From NCBI GenBank assembly GCA_030440445.1, contig CP098528.1, forward strand, positions 3,534,001 through 3,598,000: a stretch of 64,000 bases of DNA. Direction: 5' to 3'. Source of the stretch: Halomonas sp. KG2 (GTDB lineage Bacteria > Pseudomonadota > Gammaproteobacteria > Pseudomonadales > Halomonadaceae). This document shows positions 53,121-63,052 of this stretch, one piece after another. Within the stretch, counting starts at the first letter, position 1; the number at the start of each line of letters is the position of its first letter. The notes beneath the pieces were generated by a model, which was given only the letters and a program-made list of their open reading frames with translations, ran no database searches and was not told the DNA's origin. A program made the position numbers and the translations under genes.

Positions 53121-53216
53121 AACATTCTGGCAGTAAGATAAAGCGTCTCAGTGTCGCCCTTGGCGAAAGCACTGATCTTTGGCGAAAGCGCTGTGATGAT
53201 TGATAAAAGGATGCCT

Positions 53217-53573
53217 ATGACTGATTCTACCCAGACGACGCAAGTGCTAGATGCACTCGCGGAGGTCTTAAAGCAGCGTCGACATGCTTGTGCAGAAGAT
53301 TCTTATGTTGCCTCCTTGCATCATAAGGGTTTGAACAAGATACTCGAAAAAGTCGGCGAAGAGGCGACCGAAACAATTTTGGCTGCTAAAGATGCCGAGC
53401 ACGGCGGCGAACAAGCGCATCAAGCTGTGATCGCTGAAACCGCCGACCTGTGGTTTCATAGTTTGGTGATGCTGTCGCACCTTGAACTGGATCATCAGCG
53501 CGTTTTAGATGAGCTAGCACGGCGGTTTGGTATTTCTGGTCATGACGAAAAAGCGTCCCGCACACAACGTTAA
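53217..53573 (+). CDS. hisE: Phosphoribosyl-ATP pyrophosphatase
   Basis: HisE hydrolyses PR-ATP to PR-AMP in histidine synthesis. The 118-aa product has the all-alpha NTP-pyrophosphatase motifs [15 protein letters not shown] (about 44-58) and [13 protein letters not shown] (about 72-84). AAAAGG lies 6 nt before ATG 53217; earlier starts to 53151 are unsupported. In Pseudomonas hisI sits between ubiB and hisE, but here the 96-bp gap contains no hisI, only a small direct repeat (TTGGCGAAAGC twice, about 53159-53191). Confidence 0.94.
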   Translation: MTDSTQTTQVLDALAEVLKQRRHACAEDSYVASLHHKGLNKILEKVGEEATETILAAKDAEHGGEQAHQAVIAETADLWFHSLVMLSHLELDHQRVLDELARRFGISGHDEKASRTQR

Positions 53574-53596
53574 CCTGCACTGATGAGGAAATGCAT

Positions 53597-53881
53597 ATGT
53601 TAGGTGGTATCAGTATTTGGCAGTTGCTGATTGTTCTGGGCATTATCATCCTAATTTTCGGCACCAAGAAACTGCGTAATGTGGGCACCGACTTAGGCGG
53701 TGCAGTCAAAGGCTTTAAGAAGGCCATTAACGAAGAAGAGAAAGACGGCGACAAAAAAGATGCTGACCAACCTCAGGCGAAAGTAAGCCACGAAGAGGCT
53801 GGTAACACCTATGATGTTCAAGCAGAAGAGAAGCGTGCCGCCGAAGAACGCCCCACAGAACGTAACGAAGAGCGCAAATAA
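53597..53881 (+). CDS. tatA: Sec-independent translocase subunit TatA
   Basis: TatA forms the export pore for folded twin-arginine substrates. The 94-aa product has an N-terminal transmembrane helix (about 5-21, [18 protein letters not shown]), a hinge with FGTKKL, an amphipathic helix (about 24-42) and a long charged tail. ATG 53597 is chosen because GAGGAA lies 6-8 nt upstream; an ATG two codons earlier is too near it. Confidence 0.96.
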   Translation: MLGGISIWQLLIVLGIIILIFGTKKLRNVGTDLGGAVKGFKKAINEEEKDGDKKDADQPQAKVSHEEAGNTYDVQAEEKRAAEERPTERNEERK

Positions 53882-53884
53882 CCC

Positions 53885-54448
53885 ATGCTGGATATCGGCT
53901 TTCTTGAACTGATGCTGATTGGTATCGTCGGGCTTCTGGTGCTTGGCCCAGAGCGCCTGCCTAGAGCGGCTCGCACAGCAGGCATGTGGATTGGCAAAAT
54001 CAAGCGTACGGTATCCGGTATGCAGCGCGAAATCAGCGCTCAGTTGGAAGCAGAGGAGTTGCGTCAAAAACTCAACGAGCAACAGAAAAAGCTCGATGAC
54101 AGTCTCAAAAAAGCCAAGCAGGATGTTGAGAGCATTGCCGACGCCCCCTCTTCTTCCAGCACTTCGACACAAGCGACCCAAAACGAGACCGAGCAGCGGG
54201 TTGCCAACGCGAGTGCTCGGCTAGATGATGCCCTGCAAACAGTACGCGAAGACACGCCAGCAGCCTCTTCCTCAACGTCTCATCAACGTGCTACCGATGA
54301 ACTGCGCGCGGTGAATCCTAGCGGCAAGAGTGAGCCTAGCAATAATGCTAAGCAAGCGGATGTGGAAAATGCCGATATTAAAAAAGCGGATCTTACAAAG
54401 GCGGATCTTACAAAGGCAGATCTTACAAAGGATAGTAATCACCAATGA
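53885..54448 (+). CDS. tatB: Sec-independent translocase subunit TatB
   Basis: TatB pairs with TatC as twin-arginine signal receptor. The 187-aa product has a transmembrane helix (about 5-21), then LGPERLPRAARTAGMWIGK and an amphipathic coiled-coil-like helix (about 25-85). A long Ser/Thr/Ala linker follows. The C-terminus ends with pentapeptide-type repeats (ADLTK). The stop overlaps tatC by 4 nt (ATGA). Confidence 0.95.
   Translation: MLDIGFLELMLIGIVGLLVLGPERLPRAARTAGMWIGKIKRTVSGMQREISAQLEAEELRQKLNEQQKKLDDSLKKAKQDVESIADAPSSSSTSTQATQNETEQRVANASARLDDALQTVREDTPAASSSTSHQRATDELRAVNPSGKSEPSNNAKQADVENADIKKADLTKADLTKADLTKDSNHQ
54356..54430 (+). repeat. Five 15-bp repeats encoding ADxxx pentapeptides at the TatB C-terminus
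   Basis: Units of 15 bp encode ADVEN, ADIKK, ADLTK, ADLTK, ADLTK. The last three units are nearly identical (GCGGATCTTACAAAG, one base changed in the third). The pattern fits the A(D/N)LxX pentapeptide-repeat consensus. Confidence 0.88.
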
Positions 54449-55227
54449 GCATGTCTGGCGATTCCCAGGAGCCACGTAAAGACCAAGGCCAAGCGCCTCT
54501 TATTGAGCACCTGATTGAACTACGCTCGCGGCTTATGAAAGCGGTCGTGGTTGTATTAGTCGTATTTCTTGGCCTTTATGCCTTTGCTAATGACATCTAC
54601 AGCTTTGTGGCTGAGCCATTAATGGCCCTGTTGCCAGAAGGCTCACAGATGATCGCCACCGAGGTAGCCTCGCCCTTCTTGGCGCCCTTCAAACTAACCC
54701 TGGTAGTCGCCGTTTTTATCGCTATCCCCTTCGTACTGCACCAAGCATGGGCGTTTGTAGCACCTGGGCTTTACGATAACGAAAAAGCGCTGGCGATACC
54801 CATTCTGGTCTCCAGCATAGCGCTATTTTACGCTGGGGCGGCCTTCGCTTATTACGTGGTTTTCCCGCTGCTCTTTGAGTTTTTCACCCAGACCGGGCCG
54901 GAAAACGTGGCGGTAATGACCGATATTAATCAGTATCTGAACTTTGTACTGAAGCTGTTTTTCGCCTTTGGTGTTGCGTTTGAAATCCCCATCGCAACAT
55001 TTCTGTTGATCCTGTCTGGTGCGACCACGGTCGAAAGCCTTTCTAAAAAGCGCCCCTACATTATTTTAGGCTGCTTTGTGGTGGGCATGCTGCTTACCCC
55101 TCCCGACATTATTTCTCAAAGCCTGTTAGCGATACCGATGTATCTACTTTATGAGGTGGGCCTACTGTTTGGCCGGTTGGTACGCCGTAAGGCAAAGGCG
55201 GATGACGCTGAGGAACAAGAGACCTAA
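54445..55227 (+). CDS. tatC: Sec-independent translocase subunit TatC
   Basis: TatC recognises twin-arginine signal peptides in the inner membrane. The 260-aa product has six predicted transmembrane helices, starting after the conserved LIEHLIELRSRLMKA (about 19-33), with further helices at about 80, 120, 165, 200 and 220. FAYYVVFPLLFEFF and LTPPDIISQ match the family. It is coupled to tatB by ATGA and is the last gene before a strong terminator. Confidence 0.97.
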   Translation: MSMSGDSQEPRKDQGQAPLIEHLIELRSRLMKAVVVVLVVFLGLYAFANDIYSFVAEPLMALLPEGSQMIATEVASPFLAPFKLTLVVAVFIAIPFVLHQAWAFVAPGLYDNEKALAIPILVSSIALFYAGAAFAYYVVFPLLFEFFTQTGPENVAVMTDINQYLNFVLKLFFAFGVAFEIPIATFLLILSGATTVESLSKKRPYIILGCFVVGMLLTPPDIISQSLLAIPMYLLYEVGLLFGRLVRRKAKADDAEEQET

Positions 55228-55257
55228 AAGCACTATTAAAGACGATCCACTGCTCAA

Positions 55258-55295
55258 AAAAAGCCTCTGTCATGGAAACATGACAGAGGCTTTTT
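55258..55295. terminator. Bidirectional intrinsic terminator (tatC / elbB)
   Basis: A perfect 17-bp stem with a GAAA tetraloop: AAAAAGCCTCTGTCATG pairs with its complement ending in TTTTT. It lies between convergent genes, with a T-run on both strands. Confidence 0.95.
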
Positions 55296-55330
55296 ACGCT
55301 TCATACGAATAGCCGATTACCTAGAAAATA

Positions 55331-55990
55331 TTAGCCCATCATTTCATCAATGCGGTCTACCAACTTAAAGATACCTGTTGCGGCCTCACTGATACGGGTC
55401 GCCAGCATATAAGCAGGCGTCGTTACCACCCGGTGCTCATGATCCACCACAATGTCTTCTACGCCACAGCTGCGGTGCAGGCCACCCATCGCACTAATGG
55501 CGCCAGAAACACTCGGATCATGACCAATGGTCACGGCCACCCCTTCGCCAAGTAGGCGCGGGACCAAAACAGGAGAAATACACATCAGGCCAATGGGTTT
55601 TGCCTCTTCCTTAAAGCCTACCAGCGCCTCTTTTACGCTCTCAAGTACCTGCATACTGTCGCCCTTGTCGGCAAAATCAGACAGGTTTTTAGCGACACCA
55701 AAGCCACCAGGAACAATGACCGCATCAAAGTCGTCAGCATCTAGCTCAGTAATCGGGCTAATATCACCCCGGGCAAGGCGCGCAGACTCCTGCAACACAT
55801 TGCGCTGCTCACCCTCAACAGGCTCTTGGGTTAAGTGGTTAATCACATGATGCTGAGCGACATCTGGCGCAAAGCAGCGATAGCCAATCCCCAACTGATC
55901 AAGGCGCAGCAGCGTTAGCGTTGTTTCATAGATTTCAGAACCATCAAAAACGCCGCAGCCTGCTAATACGATTGCTACCTGTTTGGTCAT
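55331..55990 (-). CDS. elbB: Isoprenoid biosynthesis glyoxalase ElbB
   Basis: ElbB belongs to the DJ-1/PfpI superfamily and has weak glyoxalase activity; its cellular role is not settled. The 219-aa product has the N-terminal VLAGCGVFDGSEIYE (about 8-22), VIVPGGFGVAKNLSDFA (about 90) and the nucleophile-elbow Cys in GLMCISPVL (about 136). It stands alone, converging with tatC and divergent from hemB. Confidence 0.93.
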   Translation of the reverse strand: MTKQVAIVLAGCGVFDGSEIYETTLTLLRLDQLGIGYRCFAPDVAQHHVINHLTQEPVEGEQRNVLQESARLARGDISPITELDADDFDAVIVPGGFGVAKNLSDFADKGDSMQVLESVKEALVGFKEEAKPIGLMCISPVLVPRLLGEGVAVTIGHDPSVSGAISAMGGLHRSCGVEDIVVDHEHRVVTTPAYMLATRISEAATGIFKLVDRIDEMMG

Positions 55991-56153
55991 GCTTATCTCC
56001 TTATCGTAGCGCTTATTATCGCTGTTAAATCGTCGCCACTTAGCGTCGCTGAGTGGCTCACTTTAGTCAGTCTATAAAGCCACTACAAGCCAGCTACCAC
56101 AAGCCTGCTTTCGCTGCAGTGCAGGACTGATATACTCACGTTAGGCCTTTTAA

Positions 56154-57206
<1,053 letters not shown>

Positions 57207-57224
57207 TTTAGTAGATCAGTCCGT

Positions 57225-57264
57225 AAAGATGACAAACCAGTGACACTAGTTTGTCATCTTTTCC
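57225..57264 (+). terminator. Intrinsic terminator of hemB
   Basis: A 13-bp perfect stem AAAGATGACAAAC / GTTTGTCATCTTT, with further pairing inside the 11-nt loop, followed by a short T-run. The TTGTCAT in it resembles half a Pho box upstream of ppk, but the hairpin explains it better. Confidence 0.75.
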
Positions 57265-57331
57265 CGGCATACTCCTATCAACAGCAATTATCACGCTATG
57301 ATGAGTATGAACCACCACCGGGGGGGCAACC

Positions 57332-59545
57332 ATGGACGATCAATCAGCAGATTCCACGCCAGTATTTTCTAGCGAGTCAACGAACGCTGCAAACGAGACA
57401 GTAAGTGGCGAGGGAGAAGCTTTGCCATTGCGCATCAATCGTACCCCCACCGGAGTTCACGCGAAAGAGTCTCATTTGGAGGCGGATCTTGACGATCCGC
57501 AGCTCTACTTCAATCGCGAGCTTTCTCATCTGCAATTCAATATCCGGGTGCTTGAACAAGCCCTGGACGATGCGCATCCGCTACTTAACCGGCTGATGTT
57601 TCTGCTGATCTTTTCATCCAACATGGATGAGTTTTTTGAGATAAGAGTCGCTGGGCTTAAACACCAAATGGCACTAGGCGACGATACCACCGCCGCTGAT
57701 GGCCGCTTACCCAAGGCTGTGTTGGCAGAAATTTCGGATATCGCGCATCAGCAAATTGCCCGCCAATATCAAATATTGAACGAAACACTGCTGCCCGCGC
57801 TGGAAGCTCAGGGATTACGCTTTCGTCGTCGCGATCAGTGGACCGACGAGCAAAAAGCCTGGGTGAAAGATTTTTTTGATAACGAGATCATGCCGGTCAT
57901 CAGCCCCATTGGCTTAGATCCTTCCCACCCGTTCCCGCGTTTGGTTAATAAAAGCCTCAACTTCATTGTTGAGCTAGAGGGAAAGGACGCCTTTGGCCGG
58001 GCTGGCGGTATGGCAATACTGCCAGCACCCCGCTCACTGCCTCGTTTGATGGCGCTGCCTAAAGCGCTATGTGCAGAAGGCTTCTCCGAGTATATTTTCT
58101 TATCGTCGATGATTCACGCACATGCAGAGGAACTCTTCCCCGGCATGCGTGTGCGCGGTTGTTATCAGTTCCGGCTGACCCGCAATGCCGATATGACCGT
58201 CGACCCAGAAGAGGTCTCAGACTTGGCCTCAGCGCTACGTGGCGAGCTATTAGCCCGCCGCTATGGCAGCGGTGTTCGCCTTGAAGTCGCTGATAATTGT
58301 CCAGATGACTTGATCAGTTTCTTGCTGCGCCAGTTTGAGCTAGAAAGCAGCGATTTATACCGTGTTCAAGGGCCGGTAAATTTGACCCGCATGATGGCGG
58401 TTCTCGGCGATGTCGACCGACCAGAGCTACTCTACCGCCCTTACTCACCTAGCGTGCCAAAAGCATTAAAAGGTGGCAGCCTGTTTAGCGCTATTGCCAA
58501 AAGCGATATTCTGCTTCACCACCCGTTCCAGTCCTTTTCACCTATCGAAGATTTACTGCGCGAGGCTGCACGCGATCCGGACGTACTGGCAATCAAGCAG
58601 ACGCTGTACCGTACAGGCGCAGACTCAACGATAGTGAGTGCTCTGGTCGATGCCGCCAGCCAAGGCAAAGAAGTCACCGTTGTTATCGAGCTGCGGGCGC
58701 GTTTCGATGAGGCCGACAATCTTCAGTTAGCATCACGCCTTCAAGAAGCCGGCGCCATCGTGATTTACGGCATCATGGCCTATAAAACCCACGCCAAAAT
58801 GCTGCATATCGTGCGGCGTGAGAAGGGCGAGCTGCGCCACTACGCACATTTAGGCACCGGCAACTACCACTCTAAAACCGCGAAACTATATACCGATTAT
58901 AGTCTGCTGACTGCCAATACAGCGCTATGCGCGGACGTGCATAAGGTGTTCCAGCAGCTTTCTGGCATGGGCCGCGCGCGCAAGATCGACACCCTGCTTC
59001 ACGCCCCCTTTACGCTTCACGAGCGCTTAGTCGAAATGATTGACCGTGAAGCTCAGGTGGCGCTTAAAGGTAAGCGTGGGCATATCATTATTAAGTGCAA
59101 TTCGTTAACAGAGCCCAAACTTATCAAAGCGCTTTATCGCGCCTCGCAAGCAGGCGTAGAGTGCGACCTGATCATTCGTGGCATGTGCTGTTTGAAACCT
59201 GGTATCGAGGGTGTTTCAGAGAATATCCGCGTTCGGTCGATTATTGGGCGCTTTTTAGAACATACCCGTGTTTTCCACTTCCACAATGACGGCAAGCCAG
59301 AAACGTGGTGTTCAAGCGCTGATTTTATGTCACGCAATATGTTCCATCGCGTAGAAACCTGTTTCCCGCTATTGGATAAAAAGCTGGCCACCCGAGTACG
59401 TAAAGATCTGGAAACCTATCTGGTAGATAACTGCCAAAGCTGGCTACTACAAAGCGACGGTAGCTATCAACTGCAGAGCCCTGGCAATGGCGACCCGATC
59501 AGCGCCCAGGAAACACTGCTCTATGCCTACGCCTCAAAAAGCTAG
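57332..59545 (+). CDS. ppk1: Polyphosphate kinase 1
   Basis: PPK1 makes polyphosphate from ATP at the inner membrane. The 737-aa product has an N-terminal extension of about 45 polar residues, the N-domain (YFNRELSHLQFNIRVLEQA, about 58) and two phospholipase-D-like C-domains. The phospho-acceptor His is in YAHLGTGNYHSK and the second conserved His in RFLEHTRVFHF. Start ATG at 57332 follows a GGGGGG-rich ribosome-binding region. It stands alone between hemB and convergent metE. Confidence 0.96.
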   Translation: MDDQSADSTPVFSSESTNAANETVSGEGEALPLRINRTPTGVHAKESHLEADLDDPQLYFNRELSHLQFNIRVLEQALDDAHPLLNRLMFLLIFSSNMDEFFEIRVAGLKHQMALGDDTTAADGRLPKAVLAEISDIAHQQIARQYQILNETLLPALEAQGLRFRRRDQWTDEQKAWVKDFFDNEIMPVISPIGLDPSHPFPRLVNKSLNFIVELEGKDAFGRAGGMAILPAPRSLPRLMALPKALCAEGFSEYIFLSSMIHAHAEELFPGMRVRGCYQFRLTRNADMTVDPEEVSDLASALRGELLARRYGSGVRLEVADNCPDDLISFLLRQFELESSDLYRVQGPVNLTRMMAVLGDVDRPELLYRPYSPSVPKALKGGSLFSAIAKSDILLHHPFQSFSPIEDLLREAARDPDVLAIKQTLYRTGADSTIVSALVDAASQGKEVTVVIELRARFDEADNLQLASRLQEAGAIVIYGIMAYKTHAKMLHIVRREKGELRHYAHLGTGNYHSKTAKLYTDYSLLTANTALCADVHKVFQQLSGMGRARKIDTLLHAPFTLHERLVEMIDREAQVALKGKRGHIIIKCNSLTEPKLIKALYRASQAGVECDLIIRGMCCLKPGIEGVSENIRVRSIIGRFLEHTRVFHFHNDGKPETWCSSADFMSRNMFHRVETCFPLLDKKLATRVRKDLETYLVDNCQSWLLQSDGSYQLQSPGNGDPISAQETLLYAYASKS

Positions 59546-59566
59546 CTATCACCGCTAGAGAAACAG

Positions 59567-59597
59567 TAAGCCCCGCTGCCTGCTGCAGCGGGGCTTA
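59567..59597. terminator. Hairpin between ppk1 and metE, probable terminator
   Basis: A 13-bp perfect stem TAAGCCCCGCTGC / GCAGCGGGGCTTA with a 5-nt loop. The T-run is poor on both strands, so efficiency is uncertain. Confidence 0.6.
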
Positions 59598-59613
59598 AAT
59601 GATAAGTAGCTGT

Positions 59614-59669
59614 GTTCAGAAGTACCTATATTTAGAAGTACCTATGTTCAGAAGTACCTATGTTCAGAA
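59614..59669. repeat. 16-bp tandem repeat after ppk1
   Basis: Unit GTTCAGAAGTACCTAT is repeated three times in full (copy 2 begins ATTTAG) plus a partial fourth unit GTTCAGAA. It lies in the 171-bp gap before metE's stop. Confidence 0.85.
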
Positions 59670-59716
59670 TTAACTTTTACCACCCCTACTTACTTATCTA
59701 GCGGGTGATCAGCTAA

Positions 59717-62014
59717 TTACGCATAACGCTGACGCAGTTGATTGGCCGCTTCCACCATATTCGCCAATGCAGGCTCCACTTCAGCCCAACCACGGGTTTT
59801 TAGACCACAATCTGGGTTCACCCATAGCCGCTCGGCAGGGATTTTCTCTAGCGCTTTTTCCATCAGCGCCACCATCCACGCAACATCCGGAATATTGGGT
59901 GTGTGGATATCATAAACCCCTGGCCCAATTTCGTTCGGGTATGCAAAATCCTGGAAAGCGTCCAGCAACTCCATATCGGAACGTGAGGTTTCAATAGTAA
60001 TCACATCCGCGTCTAGCGCAGCGATGGCACCAATGATGTCGTTAAACTCCGAATAGCACATATGGGTATGGATTTGGGTGCTATCCTTCACGCCAGCGGC
60101 GCTTAGCTGGAAGCTTTCTACCGCCCAATCTAAATAGTCTTGCCACTCGTGCTGGCGCAGCGGTAAGCCTTCACGTAGCGCAGGCTCGTCAATTTGAATG
60201 ATCCGAATACCGGCTTTTTCCAAATCCAATACTTCGTCACGCAGCGCCAGGGCGATCTGGCGGCAGGTAGTTGCGCGAGGTTGATCATCACGCACAAACG
60301 ACCACTGCAAAATCGTCACAGGTCCTGTCAGCATGCCTTTCATGGGCTTATCCGTGAGCGATTGGGCATATTCGCTCCACTTCACCGTCATCGGCACTTG
60401 GCGGGTGACATCACCAAAAATAATCGGTGGTTTCACACAACGAGAGCCATAACTTTGTACCCAGCCGAAGCGCGTAAAGGCAAAGCCTTCTAACTGTTCA
60501 CCAAAGTACTCCACCATGTCATTACGTTCAGCCTCACCATGGACAGGCACATCAAGCCCTAGTGCTTGCTGGCGTTCTACGACAAAGGCAATTTCTTCAC
60601 GCATGCGGGCTTCATAATCCGTTTGGCTCAGTTCACCGGCTTTAAATACCCGACGAGCAGCGCGTATCTCATCTGTTTGCGGAAAAGAACCAATGGTGGT
60701 GGTGGGAAACAGCGGTAACGCAAGCGCTCTGCGCTGTGCTGCTGCACGGGCAGCATAAGGTGATTGGCGTTGGCTATCTTGAGCCGTTATTGCTGCTAGA
60801 CGTGAGCTGACAGCAGGTTGATGAATTCGGGTTGATTCCCGACGCTTATCCAAAGCATATGTTGCCTCGCTCACCCGCTGCTCATCAATGGACGTTGTTC
60901 GGTTATCAATGAGCCGAGCGAGGGTCACCACTTCATCCAGTTTTTGCCGGGCAAATGCTAGCCAGCCGACCAGCTCGCTATCTAGCTCGGTTTCTTGGGA
61001 CAAGTCTACCGGCACGTGCAGCAACGAACAGCTGGGCGCCAGCCATAACCGCTGCCCTAAACGCACTTTTAAGGGCAGCAAACGCTCACGTAGGGCTGCC
61101 AAATCAGCACGCCAAATATTACGGCCATCGACTAAGCCAATTGAGAGCACTTGATGAGGGCTTAAACGATCAATCACGCTCTCTACCTGGCCCTGCGCAC
61201 GCACAGCATCAATATGCAAACCAGCCACTGGCAGGCGAGTGGTTAGCGAAAGGTTATCACCCAGCGCACCAAAGTAAGTGGCAACGAGTAGCTTCAGCGG
61301 CGCCGACTGCAGGCGATGATAGGCACGCTCATACGCTTGCTGCCACGCCAACGGCAGATCTTGCACCAAAGCAGGCTCGTCAAGCTGCACCCACTCAATA
61401 CCTTGGGTGGCTAGGCGTGCCAGAATTTCGCTATACACATCTAATACACTATCTAGCAGGTTCAGCCGGTCAAATTCACTACCTTTAGCCTTGCCTAGCC
61501 ATAGCCAAGTAAGCGGGCCGGTTAGCGTCACTTTAGGCGTAAAGCCTGCCTGTAAAGCTTCATCTACTTCATTAAATAAGCGCTCAGACGCTAGCGTAAA
61601 CGTCTGCCCCTCATGCAGTTCAGGTACTAAGTAGTGGTAGTTGGTATCAAAGTACTTGGTCATTTCGCAAGCAGCTGCAGGTGTGCCGCTAGGGGCACGG
61701 CCACGGGCCATGCGAAACGCGGTATCCAAATCAACGTTGCCTGCGCTAACTTCGTGTTGGGCGTTAAAACGCGCGGGCACCGCTCCCAGCATGACGGAAA
61801 CATTAAGTACCTGGTCGTAAAATGCAAAATCGCCAACACTGATAAAGTCGAGGCCCGCGTTTTGCTGGGTCTGCCAATGAGAAAGCCTGAGCGCCTGCCC
61901 TGTTGCTTCAAGGTCTCCCCGTGAGATGTCTCCTTTCCAATAGGCTTCGGTGGCTTTTTTAAGTTCGCGCTGAGCGCCAATTCGGGGATAGCCGAGAATA
62001 TGAGAAACTGTCAT
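59717..62014 (-). CDS. metE: Cobalamin-independent methionine synthase
   Basis: MetE methylates homocysteine with 5-methyltetrahydropteroyltri-glutamate, without B12. The 765-aa product has an N-terminal domain starting [18 protein letters not shown] and a C-terminal catalytic domain. Zinc ligands are visible in order: His and Cys in [10 protein letters not shown], Glu in [10 protein letters not shown], and Cys in [18 protein letters not shown] lies 7 nt before ATG 62014; the TTG five codons earlier is less likely. It is divergent from metR, its usual activator. Confidence 0.97.
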   Translation of the reverse strand: MTVSHILGYPRIGAQRELKKATEAYWKGDISRGDLEATGQALRLSHWQTQQNAGLDFISVGDFAFYDQVLNVSVMLGAVPARFNAQHEVSAGNVDLDTAFRMARGRAPSGTPAAACEMTKYFDTNYHYLVPELHEGQTFTLASERLFNEVDEALQAGFTPKVTLTGPLTWLWLGKAKGSEFDRLNLLDSVLDVYSEILARLATQGIEWVQLDEPALVQDLPLAWQQAYERAYHRLQSAPLKLLVATYFGALGDNLSLTTRLPVAGLHIDAVRAQGQVESVIDRLSPHQVLSIGLVDGRNIWRADLAALRERLLPLKVRLGQRLWLAPSCSLLHVPVDLSQETELDSELVGWLAFARQKLDEVVTLARLIDNRTTSIDEQRVSEATYALDKRRESTRIHQPAVSSRLAAITAQDSQRQSPYAARAAAQRRALALPLFPTTTIGSFPQTDEIRAARRVFKAGELSQTDYEARMREEIAFVVERQQALGLDVPVHGEAERNDMVEYFGEQLEGFAFTRFGWVQSYGSRCVKPPIIFGDVTRQVPMTVKWSEYAQSLTDKPMKGMLTGPVTILQWSFVRDDQPRATTCRQIALALRDEVLDLEKAGIRIIQIDEPALREGLPLRQHEWQDYLDWAVESFQLSAAGVKDSTQIHTHMCYSEFNDIIGAIAALDADVITIETSRSDMELLDAFQDFAYPNEIGPGVYDIHTPNIPDVAWMVALMEKALEKIPAERLWVNPDCGLKTRGWAEVEPALANMVEAANQLRQRYA

Positions 62015-62098
62015 GATGAAACCTTTCAACGTGAATGATTTCGCACAGTCTGCTCACCCCACAAAGATGAATCAAACTAAAGTTTTTAATACTAATCA

Positions 62099-62111
62099 TG
62101 AAAAATACTCA
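62099..62111. promoter_or_regulatory. Candidate MetR-type site in the metE-metR intergenic region
   Basis: TGAAAAATACTCA matches the MetR consensus TGAA-N5-TTCA at 7 of 8 fixed bases. It is only 2 nt from the metR start. A second near-match with a 4-nt spacer (TGAAACCTTTCA, 62017-62028) overlaps the metE ribosome-binding site. Both could be chance. Confidence 0.3.
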
Positions 62112-62113
62112 CA

Positions 62114-63052
62114 ATGATTGAATTACGCCACCTGCGCACGCTGCTTGCCCTCCGGGAAACCGGTTCTTTAGTGGAGGCTGCTGAGCGGGTTCACCTAACG
62201 CAGTCGGCACTTTCCCATCAGTTAAAAGACTTGGAAGGTCGCGTTGACAGCGCGCTGTTTGTACGTAAAACGCGCCCAGTAGAATTCACCCGGGCGGGTC
62301 TTCGCCTATTGGCCCTGGCGGATGAGATTTTGCCTGAGGTGCGTAAAACTGAGCGCGACTTAGCTCGCTTGGCAGGTACCGAACAGGGGCGATTACACAT
62401 GGCGATCGAGTGCCACAGCTGTTTCCAGTGGCTGATGCCAACGGTGGATTATTTTCGCGACCATTGGCCAGAGGTGGAAATTGATATCCCCAGTGGTCAC
62501 CACTTCGACCCGCTCCCTGCTCTTGCTAGAGAGCAGTTAGACTTGGTGATTACCGCTGACCCCCAGCCACTAGAAGGGGTTCACTACGTACCGCTGTTTC
62601 GTTATGAGGGACTGCTGGCGGTTGCTCGACAGCATGCCTTTGCCGGCCGGCCATTTATCGAACCACAAGCGTTAGCCGAGGAGACGCTAATCACCTACCC
62701 AGTCGAGCACTCCCGGCTAGATGTGTTTACCCAGTTTTTGTCTCCCGCCAATGTACGACCACAGGAAATTCGCACCGCAGAGCTCACCATCATGATGATG
62801 CAGCTTGTTGCCAGCGGTAGAGGCGTCTGCGCGCTACCCAACTGGGCACTCACCGAGTATTTAGAGCGGGATTACGTTAGCGCCGTAAAACTGGGTGAGA
62901 ACGGCATTTGGAGCACACTTTATGCTGCCATTCGGGAGGAAAATATAGAAGCGCCTTGGATGCAGGATTTTTTGCGCACCGCTAAAGAGACGTCATTTGC
63001 GGTGCTGTCAGGCATTAAACCGGCAACTCGCGACGAGGAATCAGCAGCGTAA
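62114..63052 (+). CDS. metR: LysR-family transcriptional activator MetR
   Basis: MetR activates metE and other methionine genes with homocysteine as co-effector. The 312-aa product starts MIELRHLRTLLALRETGSL and has an N-terminal winged HTH (about 1-60, VHLTQSALSHQLKDLE). Its effector domain includes AIECHSCFQWLMP (about 96) as in E. coli MetR. No Shine-Dalgarno sequence is seen before the ATG. The 3' end overlaps the convergent kinase gene by 38 bp. Confidence 0.94.
   Translation: MIELRHLRTLLALRETGSLVEAAERVHLTQSALSHQLKDLEGRVDSALFVRKTRPVEFTRAGLRLLALADEILPEVRKTERDLARLAGTEQGRLHMAIECHSCFQWLMPTVDYFRDHWPEVEIDIPSGHHFDPLPALAREQLDLVITADPQPLEGVHYVPLFRYEGLLAVARQHAFAGRPFIEPQALAEETLITYPVEHSRLDVFTQFLSPANVRPQEIRTAELTIMMMQLVASGRGVCALPNWALTEYLERDYVSAVKLGENGIWSTLYAAIREENIEAPWMQDFLRTAKETSFAVLSGIKPATRDEESAA

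Noticed and set aside
57249..57261. Pho box upstream of ppk1 (TTGTCAT)
   Set aside because: Only one half-site, and it is the right arm of the hemB terminator hairpin.
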